24,731 bases of DNA from Scatomorpha gallistercoris (lineage in GTDB: Bacteria; Bacillota; Clostridia; Oscillospirales; Oscillospiraceae): the NCBI GenBank assembly GCA_018713005.1, contig DVFX01000110.1, positions 1 to 24,731 on the forward strand, in the 5' to 3' direction. Shown in pieces: positions 1-5,955 of this stretch. Numbering within the stretch: the first letter of the stretch is position 1; each line of letters opens with the position of its first letter. Both the position numbers and the translations under genes were made by a program. Under the pieces are notes generated by a model that worked only from the letters and a program-made list of their open reading frames with translations, did not search any database and had not been told where the DNA came from.

Positions 1-96
1 AAGCCCAAACTGCTGGCACTCTTTATTGGCATTTGTGCAATTGGCATTATCATTGTTGGCTACCTGTTCAATGCGTTTCAATTCATTTTAATTTAA
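1..96 (+). CDS. C-terminal end of a membrane permease (ArsP/YraQ-like), 5' truncated by the window
   Basis: The first 31 codons in frame 1 give one very hydrophobic helix (Leu/Ile/Gly/Phe rich, ending GYLFNAFQFILI) followed by TAA at 94-96. A terminal helix with a GYLFN motif resembles the last membrane segment of the ArsP_1/YraQ (DUF318) permease family. Those permeases commonly sit directly upstream of a small CxxC thioredoxin-fold protein, as happens here 19 bases later. Only the tail is visible, so the family is inferred from context and this short motif; the presence of a coding membrane segment is seen directly. Its base composition is more AT-rich than genes further right. Confidence 0.6.
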   Translation, partial: KPKLLALFIGICAIGIIIVGYLFNAFQFILI

Positions 97-115
97 TATA
101 AGGAGGTAATTCGCT

Positions 116-457
116 ATGGGACTGTTTAACAAGAAGAAAGAGGAAAAAAGCTGTTGCTGTGGGAGCGGCTGCACACCCGAAACCATGGCCCAGGCAGAGG
201 CCGCAAAAACAACCGCCGGGATCAAAGTGCTGGGGGCCGGCTGTACGAAATGTCATGCGTTGGAGGATGCCGCCAAAGCGGCGCTCGCGGAACTGAATAT
301 GGACACAACCATAGACCATGTAACTGGCTTCTCGCAGATCGCCGCCTATGGCGTGATGACCACCCCTGCCCTTGTGGTAGATGGCAAGGTCGTGTCCTAT
401 GGTAAGGTTTTGAACAAAGATGAGGTAAAAGCCCTCATTCAGAAGGTCAGGGGATAG
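116..457 (+). CDS. Small thioredoxin-fold protein (redox-active disulfide protein 2 type)
   Basis: This 113-aa protein has the GCTKC redox motif (Cys43 and Cys46) at the start of a short thioredoxin/glutaredoxin-like domain, and the conserved TTPALVVDGKVVSYGKV strand-turn-strand near the C-terminus, where the cis-proline is expected. The family is small disulfide oxidoreductases often encoded beside ArsP-type permeases. An unusual N-terminal tail has three consecutive cysteines and a fourth four residues later (CCCGSGC, 13-19), which could bind a metal or metalloid; that is inference. The start at 116 is supported by AGGAGG at 101-106. It is probably cotranscribed with the upstream permease and with the arsC-like remnant beginning three bases after its stop. 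Confidence 0.85.
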   Translation: MGLFNKKKEEKSCCCGSGCTPETMAQAEAAKTTAGIKVLGAGCTKCHALEDAAKAALAELNMDTTIDHVTGFSQIAAYGVMTTPALVVDGKVVSYGKVLNKDEVKALIQKVRG

Positions 458-460
458 CGC

Positions 461-508
461 ATGAGCCAAAAGCCTAAAGCGGCGTTCATCTGCGTCCAAA
501 TATTGTGA
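461..508 (+). pseudogene. Probable remnant of an arsenate reductase (ArsC, low-Mr phosphatase type) start
   Basis: ATG at 461 follows the thioredoxin-like gene's stop by three bases and reads MSQKPKAAFICVQIL then TGA. Low-molecular-weight phosphatase-type arsenate reductases begin with a closely similar strand (K-P-x-V-A-F-I-C-V-H-N-S-C-R-S-Q) that runs into the catalytic cysteine loop. Here the match breaks just before that loop, where a base-level shift would be needed to restore a TGT-x-AGC pattern. Nothing later in the interval to 686 resembles the rest of the enzyme in any frame I read. The call rests on about 13 residues plus the permease/thioredoxin context, so it is tentative. It could also be chance. 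Confidence 0.45.
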
Positions 509-631
509 GAGCAGGCTTCCCGCCGGCTGACTCATACCGTCAGTTCCTTTCTTACGTTTTAGCTCAGCATATCCGCGCATGGGCTTGCTTCCGCAGCTGC
601 GTCACACGGCGGCGCGGCTCTCCCCTGCCGG

Positions 632-660
632 TTGACATCGAAGCTGCGGTCAACTATACT
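632..660 (+). promoter_or_regulatory. Sigma-A promoter of the Crp/Fnr regulator gene
   Basis: TTGACA at 632-637, a 17-bp spacer and TATACT at 655-660 form a near-consensus vegetative promoter, predicting a start near 667 and a 20-nt leader before the regulator's ATG. The arms GTTGAC (631-636) and GTCAAC (649-654) are inverted repeats lying over the -35 and spacer, and might be an autoregulatory site. The arm spacing does not match a standard Crp/Fnr box. Confidence 0.8.
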
Positions 661-686
661 GAAAACACGATAAGGAGGGACGCAGG

Positions 687-1343
687 ATGACCTTTCAGGA
701 GTACTTTCCCATATGGGATCAGCTCCGGCCGGAACAGCAGGACAAGATACTGAACAGTTTGATTTTCAAAAGCGTGACGAAGGGGACGGTGCTTCACAAC
801 GGCAGCATGGACTGCACCGGGCTTCTGCTGATAAAGTCGGGACAGCTCCGGGCCTACATTCTCTCGGACGAGGGCCGCGAGATAACCATCTACCGCCTGT
901 TCGACAGGGATTTGTGCCTGTTCTCCGCCTCCTGCATGCTGCGCTCAATACAGTTTGAGATTACCATCGAGGCCGAAAAGGACTCCGAGCTGTGGATAAT
1001 CCCTCCGGATGTCTACCAGGGCATAATGGCAGAGTCCGCGCCCGTGGCCAATTACACGAACGAGCTGATGGCCAGCCGCTTCTCCGAGGTGATGTGGCTT
1101 ATGGAGCAGGTGATGTGGAAGAGCCTGGACAAGCGCCTGGCGGCCTTCCTGCTGGACGAGGCCTCAATCGAAGGGACCAACTCCCTGAAGATAACGCATG
1201 AGGTCATCGCCAACCATCTGGGCTCGCACCGCGAGGTAATTACGCGGATGCTCAGATATTTTCAGAGCGAGGGCATGGTGAAGCTCTCCCGTGGAATGGT
1301 GACCATTTTGGACGAGGACAAGCTGCAAGGTCTGCGCGATTAG
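687..1343 (+). CDS. Crp/Fnr family transcriptional regulator
   Basis: 218 aa with the family's two-domain layout: a cyclic-nucleotide-binding-like beta barrel (about 15-120), a long dimer helix (about 122-150) and a C-terminal winged helix (about 165-210). The recognition helix reads SHREVITR with Arg182, Glu183 and Arg187. That is the R-E-x-x-x-R arrangement E. coli Crp uses to read GTGA half-sites; Fnr lacks the first Arg. The cAMP-binding motif of true Crp is not visible. Three cysteines sit in the sensor domain (43, 77, 83), so redox, O2 or NO sensing is possible but unproven. AAGGAGG at 672-678 fixes the start. It is monocistronic between its own promoter and terminator, and faces a Fe-S operon whose promoter carries a GTGAT/ATCAC palindrome. 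Confidence 0.92.
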   Translation: MTFQEYFPIWDQLRPEQQDKILNSLIFKSVTKGTVLHNGSMDCTGLLLIKSGQLRAYILSDEGREITIYRLFDRDLCLFSASCMLRSIQFEITIEAEKDSELWIIPPDVYQGIMAESAPVANYTNELMASRFSEVMWLMEQVMWKSLDKRLAAFLLDEASIEGTNSLKITHEVIANHLGSHREVITRMLRYFQSEGMVKLSRGMVTILDEDKLQGLRD

Positions 1344-1381
1344 CCGCAAGCTCTCTTTTAAAGCACAGGCCGTAACGGCAG

Positions 1382-1414
1382 CGAGCGCCGGGCATATTGC
1401 CCGGCGCTCGTTTT
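1382..1414 (+). terminator. Intrinsic terminator after the Crp/Fnr gene
   Basis: A perfect 13-bp stem (1382-1394 with 1398-1410), a three-base loop and a TTTT run. It lies 38 bases after the regulator's stop codon. The other strand has no T-run, so it acts in the plus direction only. Confidence 0.9.
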
Positions 1415-1448
1415 CTGTCCTTCGGCCGAAGTCCCGGCCCGTGAGTAC

Positions 1449-2048
1449 TCAGGTGATGATTTGTCCGGAGTTCAGTTCACGTCCGCTTTTCGCCTTGCAG
1501 ATAAGCTGTGTCATGGTACCCATGGGGCAATAGACGCACCAGCTGCGCGGCTTGAACAGCACCATAGTAATCAGGCCCAGGACGGTCGAGGTGAGCATGA
1601 CGCTGTAGAAGCCGAAGGCGAACTGGGCCACGCCGGAGTGAAACAGCGTGCCGTGGTAGGCCCAATTCCAGGGCAGCCTGAACGTCCACAGCAGGGTGAC
1701 GACCTGCTTCAGGTCCTGCGCCCCGGCAAACACCAGGTAGGTGTTCCACAGCATCAGGAAAAACATGGTGAAGAAAAACGCCAGGAAACCGTAGCGGAAC
1801 GCCCTGCTCTTCATCCACTTTGGGATGTCCCTCTTTCGCGACAGCCCGAGGCGGCCGCCCAGCAGCGCAAACAGCTGGCCTCGCCCGCAATACCGGTTGC
1901 AGTACCCCTTGGTGCCGCTGGACACGGAGATTATCAGCGGTATCAGGAAGCAAAGCAGTCCCAGCCAGGCAAAGAGGATATTGAAAAAGCCCAGTATGAG
2001 GTACAGCAGCGAAGCTATCCACAAGTAGTCGTACCAACGCTTCTTCAT
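1449..2048 (-). CDS. NapH-like membrane 4Fe-4S binding protein
   Basis: 199 aa, with hydrophobic segments at about 10-42, 86-109 and 142-166. Two cysteine clusters flank the membrane part: GYC-x3-C-GRG (Cys50, Cys54) and WC-x2-CPMG (Cys171, Cys174). These match the reduced cysteine pattern of NapH/NosR/CcoG-type membrane Fe-S proteins, which pass electrons across or along the membrane. It is shorter than NapH and lacks the soluble double-ferredoxin tail; that role is probably filled by the separate ferredoxin just upstream. Its ATG overlaps the ferredoxin stop (ATGA), implying translational coupling. The reading frame continues upstream, but only as a shadow of the ferredoxin gene. The electron acceptor is unknown. 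Confidence 0.85.
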   Translation of the reverse strand: MKKRWYDYLWIASLLYLILGFFNILFAWLGLLCFLIPLIISVSSGTKGYCNRYCGRGQLFALLGGRLGLSRKRDIPKWMKSRAFRYGFLAFFFTMFFLMLWNTYLVFAGAQDLKQVVTLLWTFRLPWNWAYHGTLFHSGVAQFAFGFYSVMLTSTVLGLITMVLFKPRSWCVYCPMGTMTQLICKAKSGRELNSGQIIT

Positions 2049-2254
2049 GCCTCCACCTCCTGAATCTCTATGACGCTGGCCGGGCATTCCCTGGCGCACT
2101 TGCCGCAGCCCACGCACCTGTCCGGGTTGACCCGGGCCTTTATGCCCGCTGCAATCTCTATGGCCTGCATGGGACAAACTTTTACACAGCACCCGCAGGC
2201 TACGCAGTGATAGTGGTCCACAACGGCTCTGCGCCGCTTCTTCACCTGATTCAT
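2045..2254 (-). CDS. Two-cluster 4Fe-4S ferredoxin
   Basis: 69 aa with two classic C-x2-C-x2-C-x3-CP motifs: Cys17, 20, 23, 27 and Cys47, 50, 53, 57. Each is followed by the usual A-I-E-I or V-I-E-I strand, so it should carry two [4Fe-4S] clusters. The basic N-terminus (KKRRR at 5-9) may help dock it to the membrane partner encoded downstream. I chose the start at 2254 over the longer in-frame ATG because GGGGAGG lies seven bases upstream of it. It is the first gene of a two-gene operon (ferredoxin, then NapH-like protein) with a 4-bp overlap, read from a promoter with a Crp-type palindrome. Confidence 0.92.
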   Translation of the reverse strand: MNQVKKRRRAVVDHYHCVACGCCVKVCPMQAIEIAAGIKARVNPDRCVGCGKCARECPASVIEIQEVEA

Positions 2255-2282
2255 ACGATGCCTCCCCAAATCTGGTGGCCAC

Positions 2283-2323
2283 ATCATACCTCACTCCCGC
2301 CGCCCTCACAGTGATGAAATCAC
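2283..2323 (-). promoter_or_regulatory. Ferredoxin operon promoter with Crp/Fnr-type palindrome
   Basis: On the minus strand TATGAT (2288-2283) is a good -10, but the -35 position (2311-2306, CTGTGA) does not match consensus. The perfect palindrome GTGAT-GAA-ATCAC at 2311-2323 is centred on 2317. With a predicted start near 2276, the centre is at about -41, the class II activator position. The spacing between GTGA and TCAC is five bases, one less than the standard Crp site, so binding is plausible rather than certain. Confidence 0.55.
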
Positions 2324-2350
2324 ATTCGCGTCGCTCGAAGGCAGGGTGTC

Positions 2351-2399
2351 AAAAGCTAAAGCATGCCGCCGGCGTCTCACAGAGGCTCCCGGCGGCATG
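2351..2399 (-). terminator. Intrinsic terminator after DUF2871 / 67-aa gene
   Basis: An 11-bp perfect stem (2362-2372 with 2389-2399) with a second small inner stem. On the minus strand it is followed by an interrupted T-rich stretch (2361-2351). It lies just after the stop of the 67-aa gene and isolates it from the ferredoxin promoter. Confidence 0.7.
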
Positions 2400-2404
2400 T
2401 CCGA

Positions 2405-2608
2405 TCATTCGCAGTTTTCTATTTCCCGCTCTATCAGCGACAGCGCTATCGTGAAGGCCTCGATACGCCTTCCCGCGAGCGTAATCTGGGACTTATACCT
2501 GGCGCGCTCTTCCTTCCCCTCCAGGGTTTTGAGCGTCTCCCGGAGCTTGTGCACCGTGGACTCAATCTGACGCCCGGCCTCCAGCAGCTCCTGCTTTGTG
2601 TAGTCCAT
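2405..2608 (-). CDS. Hypothetical 67-aa coiled-coil protein
   Basis: A short, highly charged, entirely helical-looking protein with heptad-like Leu/Ile spacing (L-E-A, I-E, L-R-E-T-L-K-T-L, then I-E-A-F-T-I-A-L-S-L-I). It has no signal peptide or membrane segment, and one Cys next to last. I do not recognise a characterised family. It starts three bases after the DUF2871 stop with only a weak AAGG upstream, so it is probably translated by coupling. Sharing a terminator with DUF2871 suggests it is the second gene of that operon and perhaps a cytosolic partner of the membrane protein; the function is unknown. Confidence 0.7.
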   Translation of the reverse strand: MDYTKQELLEAGRQIESTVHKLRETLKTLEGKEERARYKSQITLAGRRIEAFTIALSLIEREIENCE

Positions 2609-2611
2609 ATC

Positions 2612-3028
2612 TCAGGCCTTGGAAGGCAGCGCGCGCTTCACCTGCAAAAGCAGCAGCACGAGGCTCACACCCAGCAGGATGTGGCCTATGCCGGCGACTC
2701 CGGAGATGGCCGCGTCCATACCGGAGGACAGAGCCGTCCCCAGCGCCCGGGTCACGCCGCGCACCAGGAACATCACGGCGGTCAGGTTCAGGCCCACATG
2801 GTAGGCTATCAGCACCCGTCCTGTCCTGGCCGTTGTGAAGGAAAAGCTTTTTTCCAGCAGCAACAGCAGAAGGAACAGCGCCATGCCCAGCATGAAGTAG
2901 TGCGTATGTACCACGGACAGCGTGGTTTTCCCGGTAAAGCCCACAAATTTGGTGAACTCACGGTAAAACACACCGCCGGCCATTGCAAGCGCCGCGTACA
3001 CCAGCGCGGTATTCATATAGCGTTTCAT
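2612..3028 (-). CDS. DUF2871 family four-helix membrane protein
   Basis: 138 aa with four predicted membrane helices (about 7-22, 42-59, 72-90, 108-129) and a basic C-terminal end. Histidines lie at helix ends or inside helices: His41 and His43 (HTHYFMLG), His77 (AYHVGLN) and His116 (GIGHILLG). This is the kind of arrangement that binds heme or metal in small membrane redox proteins. I recognise the protein as DUF2871-like; heme binding is inference. GGAGG at 3039-3043 (minus) supports the start. It sits upstream of, and in the same direction as, the ferredoxin/NapH-like pair, but a terminator separates them. The neighbourhood suggests a shared job in membrane electron transfer or small-molecule (O2/NO) handling. 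Confidence 0.8.
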   Translation of the reverse strand: MKRYMNTALVYAALAMAGGVFYREFTKFVGFTGKTTLSVVHTHYFMLGMALFLLLLLLEKSFSFTTARTGRVLIAYHVGLNLTAVMFLVRGVTRALGTALSSGMDAAISGVAGIGHILLGVSLVLLLLQVKRALPSKA

Positions 3029-3261
3029 CTTTTTGCCTCCAGTTTTCTATATTATCCTACGCTTTGCCGTTCGCCCCGAGAGCGCCCGGCCCCATCAGAA
3101 CAAGCTCCAGTTTATGTGATTTTATGTACCTCTTTGCGTTACCTATAATTCTCTATCTGCCGCATCCACAGGCTTTTCCTTCAACAAAATTTCAATTTTT
3201 TGTTTTATTCTATGCGCATTATGAGATTCAATAAAGCTCTGTCATACGGTTCTGTCTGCGC

Positions 3262-3807
3262 TTATCCCATGAATTTGTCCATGACGGCCCCGGCCAGTCC
3301 CTTGGCGAAGGCACGGTGGCCTTCCGGCGTAAAGTGCACCCCGTCGAAGCAGAGCTCCACTCCCCAGTCTGCGGCGTCGGCGAAGGGCTGTCCCAGCCGC
3401 TCCGCGACTCGGCTGTACTCCCGTGCGAGTCCGCGTGAGGCGAGAACCAGCGCGTCGCTGTCCACCCAGCTGCCCCGCTCGAAGGGCGCCGGGGCGACGA
3501 TCAGCACGCTCCCGCTCTTGCAGGGAGACACAAAGCGCTCCATCCTCCCGGCGCACGCGGCGGCGTCCAAGCCCTCGAGCAAGTCGTTGCTGCCCAGCAT
3601 CACGACGACGCGTTCATCCTCAGATAGTTCAACATCCAGCGGGGTCTTGGGTATACAGCGCCCGTTTTCGCCTAAATTTACGCACTCACAGCCCGTGAGC
3701 CCGGCAAGCCGTTCTACCCAGCGCTCAGAGGCCGGATAGCGCTCCCCGAAATAAGAGCGCGCATCATATCCCCAAGTGTTTGAGTCGCCGATACAGAGCA
3801 GCCTCAT
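3262..3807 (-). CDS. SGNH/GDSL-family hydrolase
   Basis: 181 aa, a compact single-domain SGNH esterase. Block I is IGDSNTWG with the nucleophile Ser9. Block II is NLGENG (45-49). Block III is MLGSND with Asn74. Block V is DGVHFTPEG with Asp155 and His158 completing the catalytic triad. No signal peptide is visible, so it is probably cytosolic; the substrate (acyl, acetyl or thioester) cannot be read from sequence. The start at 3807 is supported by TTGGAGGG upstream; the longer frame is a shadow of the neighbouring gene. It follows the nucleotidyltransferase by 56 bases on the same strand, with a GC-rich hairpin between them. Confidence 0.92.
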   Translation of the reverse strand: MRLLCIGDSNTWGYDARSYFGERYPASERWVERLAGLTGCECVNLGENGRCIPKTPLDVELSEDERVVVMLGSNDLLEGLDAAACAGRMERFVSPCKSGSVLIVAPAPFERGSWVDSDALVLASRGLAREYSRVAERLGQPFADAADWGVELCFDGVHFTPEGHRAFAKGLAGAVMDKFMG

Positions 3808-3828
3808 ATTCTCCCTCCAATATGCAAC

Positions 3829-3855
3829 AGGCCCCGGACATAAAATCCGGGGCCT
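3829..3855. other. GC-rich hairpin between nucleotidyltransferase and SGNH hydrolase genes
   Basis: A perfect 10-bp inverted repeat (AGGCCCCGGA, loop, TCCGGGGCCT) in the 56-base gap. Neither strand has a proper T-run directly after it, so it is not a clear intrinsic terminator. It may stabilise mRNA or attenuate transcription between the two genes. Confidence 0.6.
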
Positions 3856-3863
3856 TAGTGCTT

Positions 3864-4784
3864 TCAGTCCCAAAGACGCTCCGGGTAGAACCCGGCGTCT
3901 ATCAGGGCGCGGATGGCGGCGACCACCTCGGGCTTGTCCTCTCGGTAGGTCATGCCGTGCCAGACGTCGTCGCTGCGCATGACGTCCACAGTACATAGGC
4001 CTTCGCGCAGCAGTTCTCCCACCAGGTTGGGCACAAGCATCTCAGCCTGCGGGTTTGCGTCCAGGCCGCCGGCCAGGAATTTGGGGAAACGCGCGGCTAT
4101 CTCGTCAAAGAGCGCCGGGGTGAAGCCCCAGAAATTCATGCTCACGGTGGTGTCCTCCGGCAGCGGCGAGAGCGTCTCGCCGCCGTCGAGGCTGTACGCC
4201 GGGCCAGTGGGCGTCTTTACGACGTATGTAAGCTCCTCGATGAAATCGAGCCTGTCGCCGCTGGTGCGGCAGGCGCCGCGGCAGACGCGGCCGGAGTCCG
4301 TGACCGTGTTGCCCAGCCTGTAGCCCACCATGGAAAAACGCATGGGCCTGGCGGACATGTCCACCTCGCGCAGGGCGGAGTACATCATCCTGAAGGCGCC
4401 CGCGCCGTAGAAATCGTCGGCGTTTATCATGGCGAAGGGCCCGTCAAGCACGTCGCGGCAGCACAGCAGGGCGTGCGCGGTGCCCCATGGGCGGATGCGT
4501 CCCTCCGGCACGGAATAACCCTCCGGCAGGCAGCGCTCGAGGCTCTGATACGCGTAGACGGTCTCGATGTGCCCGGCCACGCGGGAGCCTATCGCGTCCT
4601 CAAAGTCGGAGCGCATCTCCGGCGCTATCAGGAACACAACGCGCTTGAATCCGGCGCGCACGGCGTCGTAAACGGAGTAGTCTATCAGGAACTCGCCGCC
4701 CGGCCCTATCGGGTCTATCTGCTTTAGCCCGCCGTAGCGGCTGCTGAGTCCTGCTGCAAGTATTACAAGAGTGGGGTCGTTCAT
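3864..4784 (-). CDS. Sugar-phosphate nucleotidyltransferase family protein
   Basis: 306 aa with the NTP_transferase fold. The N-terminal nucleotide-binding loop is LAAGLSSRYGGLKQ (9-22), the RPWGTAHALL segment (98-107) contacts the base, and NADDFYG (121-127) carries the metal-binding aspartates. The family joins an NTP and a sugar phosphate or related alcohol phosphate to make an activated NDP-sugar. This variant matches the uncharacterised nucleotidyltransferases common in Clostridia rather than RfbA or GalU, so the substrate is not assigned. The start at 4784 has AAGGAGG eleven bases upstream; the longer in-frame ATG lacks one. The partner SGNH hydrolase downstream hints at carbohydrate modification, which is inference. 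Confidence 0.88.
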   Translation of the reverse strand: MNDPTLVILAAGLSSRYGGLKQIDPIGPGGEFLIDYSVYDAVRAGFKRVVFLIAPEMRSDFEDAIGSRVAGHIETVYAYQSLERCLPEGYSVPEGRIRPWGTAHALLCCRDVLDGPFAMINADDFYGAGAFRMMYSALREVDMSARPMRFSMVGYRLGNTVTDSGRVCRGACRTSGDRLDFIEELTYVVKTPTGPAYSLDGGETLSPLPEDTTVSMNFWGFTPALFDEIAARFPKFLAGGLDANPQAEMLVPNLVGELLREGLCTVDVMRSDDVWHGMTYREDKPEVVAAIRALIDAGFYPERLWD

Positions 4785-4824
4785 ACGAGGTCCTCCTTGC
4801 CTTGGGCGTTCATTTATTGTACCA

Positions 4825-4845
4825 GATGATTGTAAAAAAATCATC
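4825..4845. repeat. Short inverted repeat upstream of the nucleotidyltransferase
   Basis: GATGATT and AATCATC (7 bp each) flank an A-rich loop in the 147-bp divergent gap between the nucleotidyltransferase and spoVAD. It sits near a possible minus-strand -10 (TACAAT). It could be an operator; no regulator can be named. The rest of the gap shows only the spoVAD ribosome binding site and AT-rich sequence. Confidence 0.4.
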
Positions 4846-4931
4846 CACTATCTTGTCGAATAATGGACAAATTTTAAATCTTAAACGCATCAACTCGCAC
4901 ATACAGGGAATACTGGCATTGAGGTGGTAAT

Positions 4932-5951
4932 ATGTGCGCAAAACGTCTCGGCAGCGCCACGCTGCAGCTCGAACGCGCTCCCGGCGTGCTGTCCTCGGCG
5001 AGCGTGGCCGGGAAAAAAGAGGGCGAGGGTCCGCTGAAGCGCTGCTTCGACTATATCAGCCCCGACGCCTGGTTCGGAGAAAAGAGCTGGGAAAAGGCAG
5101 AGAGCACCATGCTGCGCAAGTGCTTTTCGATTGCCTGCGACAAGGCCGCGCTGGCGCCCTCGGGGCTCGACTTCATCCTGTCCGGAGATCTGCTCAATCA
5201 GTGCGCAGGCTCAGCCTACGCGCTGCGCGACTCAGGCGCGCCCTATCTGGGCCTTTACGGGGCCTGCTCCACGATGAGCGAGGCGCTGTGCCTCGGCTCT
5301 GTTTTAATAGACGGAGGCGCGGGGCAAAAAGTTGCAGCTCTCACGAGCTCACATTTCTGTTCCGCAGAGCGGCAGTTCAGATACCCGCTTGAGTACGGCA
5401 GCATCCGCACGCCTACCAGCCAGTGGACAGCCACGGCGGCGGGAGCGGTAATACTCTGCGGCAGCGCCCCCGCGCCGTATATAACTCAGGTCACTATAGG
5501 GCGCATCATGGACGCCGGGGTGACCGACACCTCAAACATGGGGGCGGCGATGGCAATGGCAGCCTGCGATACGCTCACGCGCCACTTTGAGGACACCGGG
5601 CGCGGCCCGGACTACTACGACGCCGTGCTCACAGGCGACCTGGGCCGTGTCGGCTCGGAAATACTCGCCGAGCTCATGGCGATGCGAGGCATCGGTTTGG
5701 GCGCAAAGCACATGGACTGCGGCTCATTGATATACGACGCCGAGCGGCAGGGCGTTTGCTCGGGAGGCTCCGGCTGCGGCTGCTCGGCCAGCGTCTTTGC
5801 CGGGTACGCGCTCGGCAACATGCGCTCCGGAATATGGAAGCGGGTGCTTTTTGCCGCCACAGGCGCGCTGATGAGCCCCACGACCTCGCTGCAGGGCGAA
5901 AGCATACCCGGAATCTGCCACGCCGTGGCGTTTGAAAGCGAGAGGATTTGA
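4932..5951 (+). CDS. spoVAD: Stage V sporulation protein AD
   Basis: 339 aa, the full length expected for SpoVAD, a thiolase-fold protein of the spore inner membrane complex. It binds dipicolinic acid (DPA) and helps import it into the forespore and release it during germination. Recognisable blocks are the N-terminal GSATLQLERAPGVLSSASVAG, the central LSGDLLNQC and YGACSTMSEA, the SSHFCSAERQFRYPLEYG segment, and the C-terminal TGALMSPTTSLQGESIPGI. GAGGTGG at 4921-4927 supports the start. spoVAE follows with a four-base gap, so the two are coupled. spoVAC, which usually precedes spoVAD, is absent; upstream is an unrelated divergent gene. I found no convincing sigma-G promoter. Confidence 0.97.
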   Translation: MCAKRLGSATLQLERAPGVLSSASVAGKKEGEGPLKRCFDYISPDAWFGEKSWEKAESTMLRKCFSIACDKAALAPSGLDFILSGDLLNQCAGSAYALRDSGAPYLGLYGACSTMSEALCLGSVLIDGGAGQKVAALTSSHFCSAERQFRYPLEYGSIRTPTSQWTATAAGAVILCGSAPAPYITQVTIGRIMDAGVTDTSNMGAAMAMAACDTLTRHFEDTGRGPDYYDAVLTGDLGRVGSEILAELMAMRGIGLGAKHMDCGSLIYDAERQGVCSGGSGCGCSASVFAGYALGNMRSGIWKRVLFAATGALMSPTTSLQGESIPGICHAVAFESERI

Positions 5952-5955
5952 AACT

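Noticed and set aside
505..690. Possible small plus-strand gene before the Crp/Fnr regulator
   Set aside because: It has no ribosome binding site, runs through the regulator's promoter and into its start, and shows no conserved pattern.
4850..4931. Sigma-G promoter upstream of spoVAD
   Set aside because: GAATA and CATACA-like words exist, but no pair has both good matches and correct spacing.
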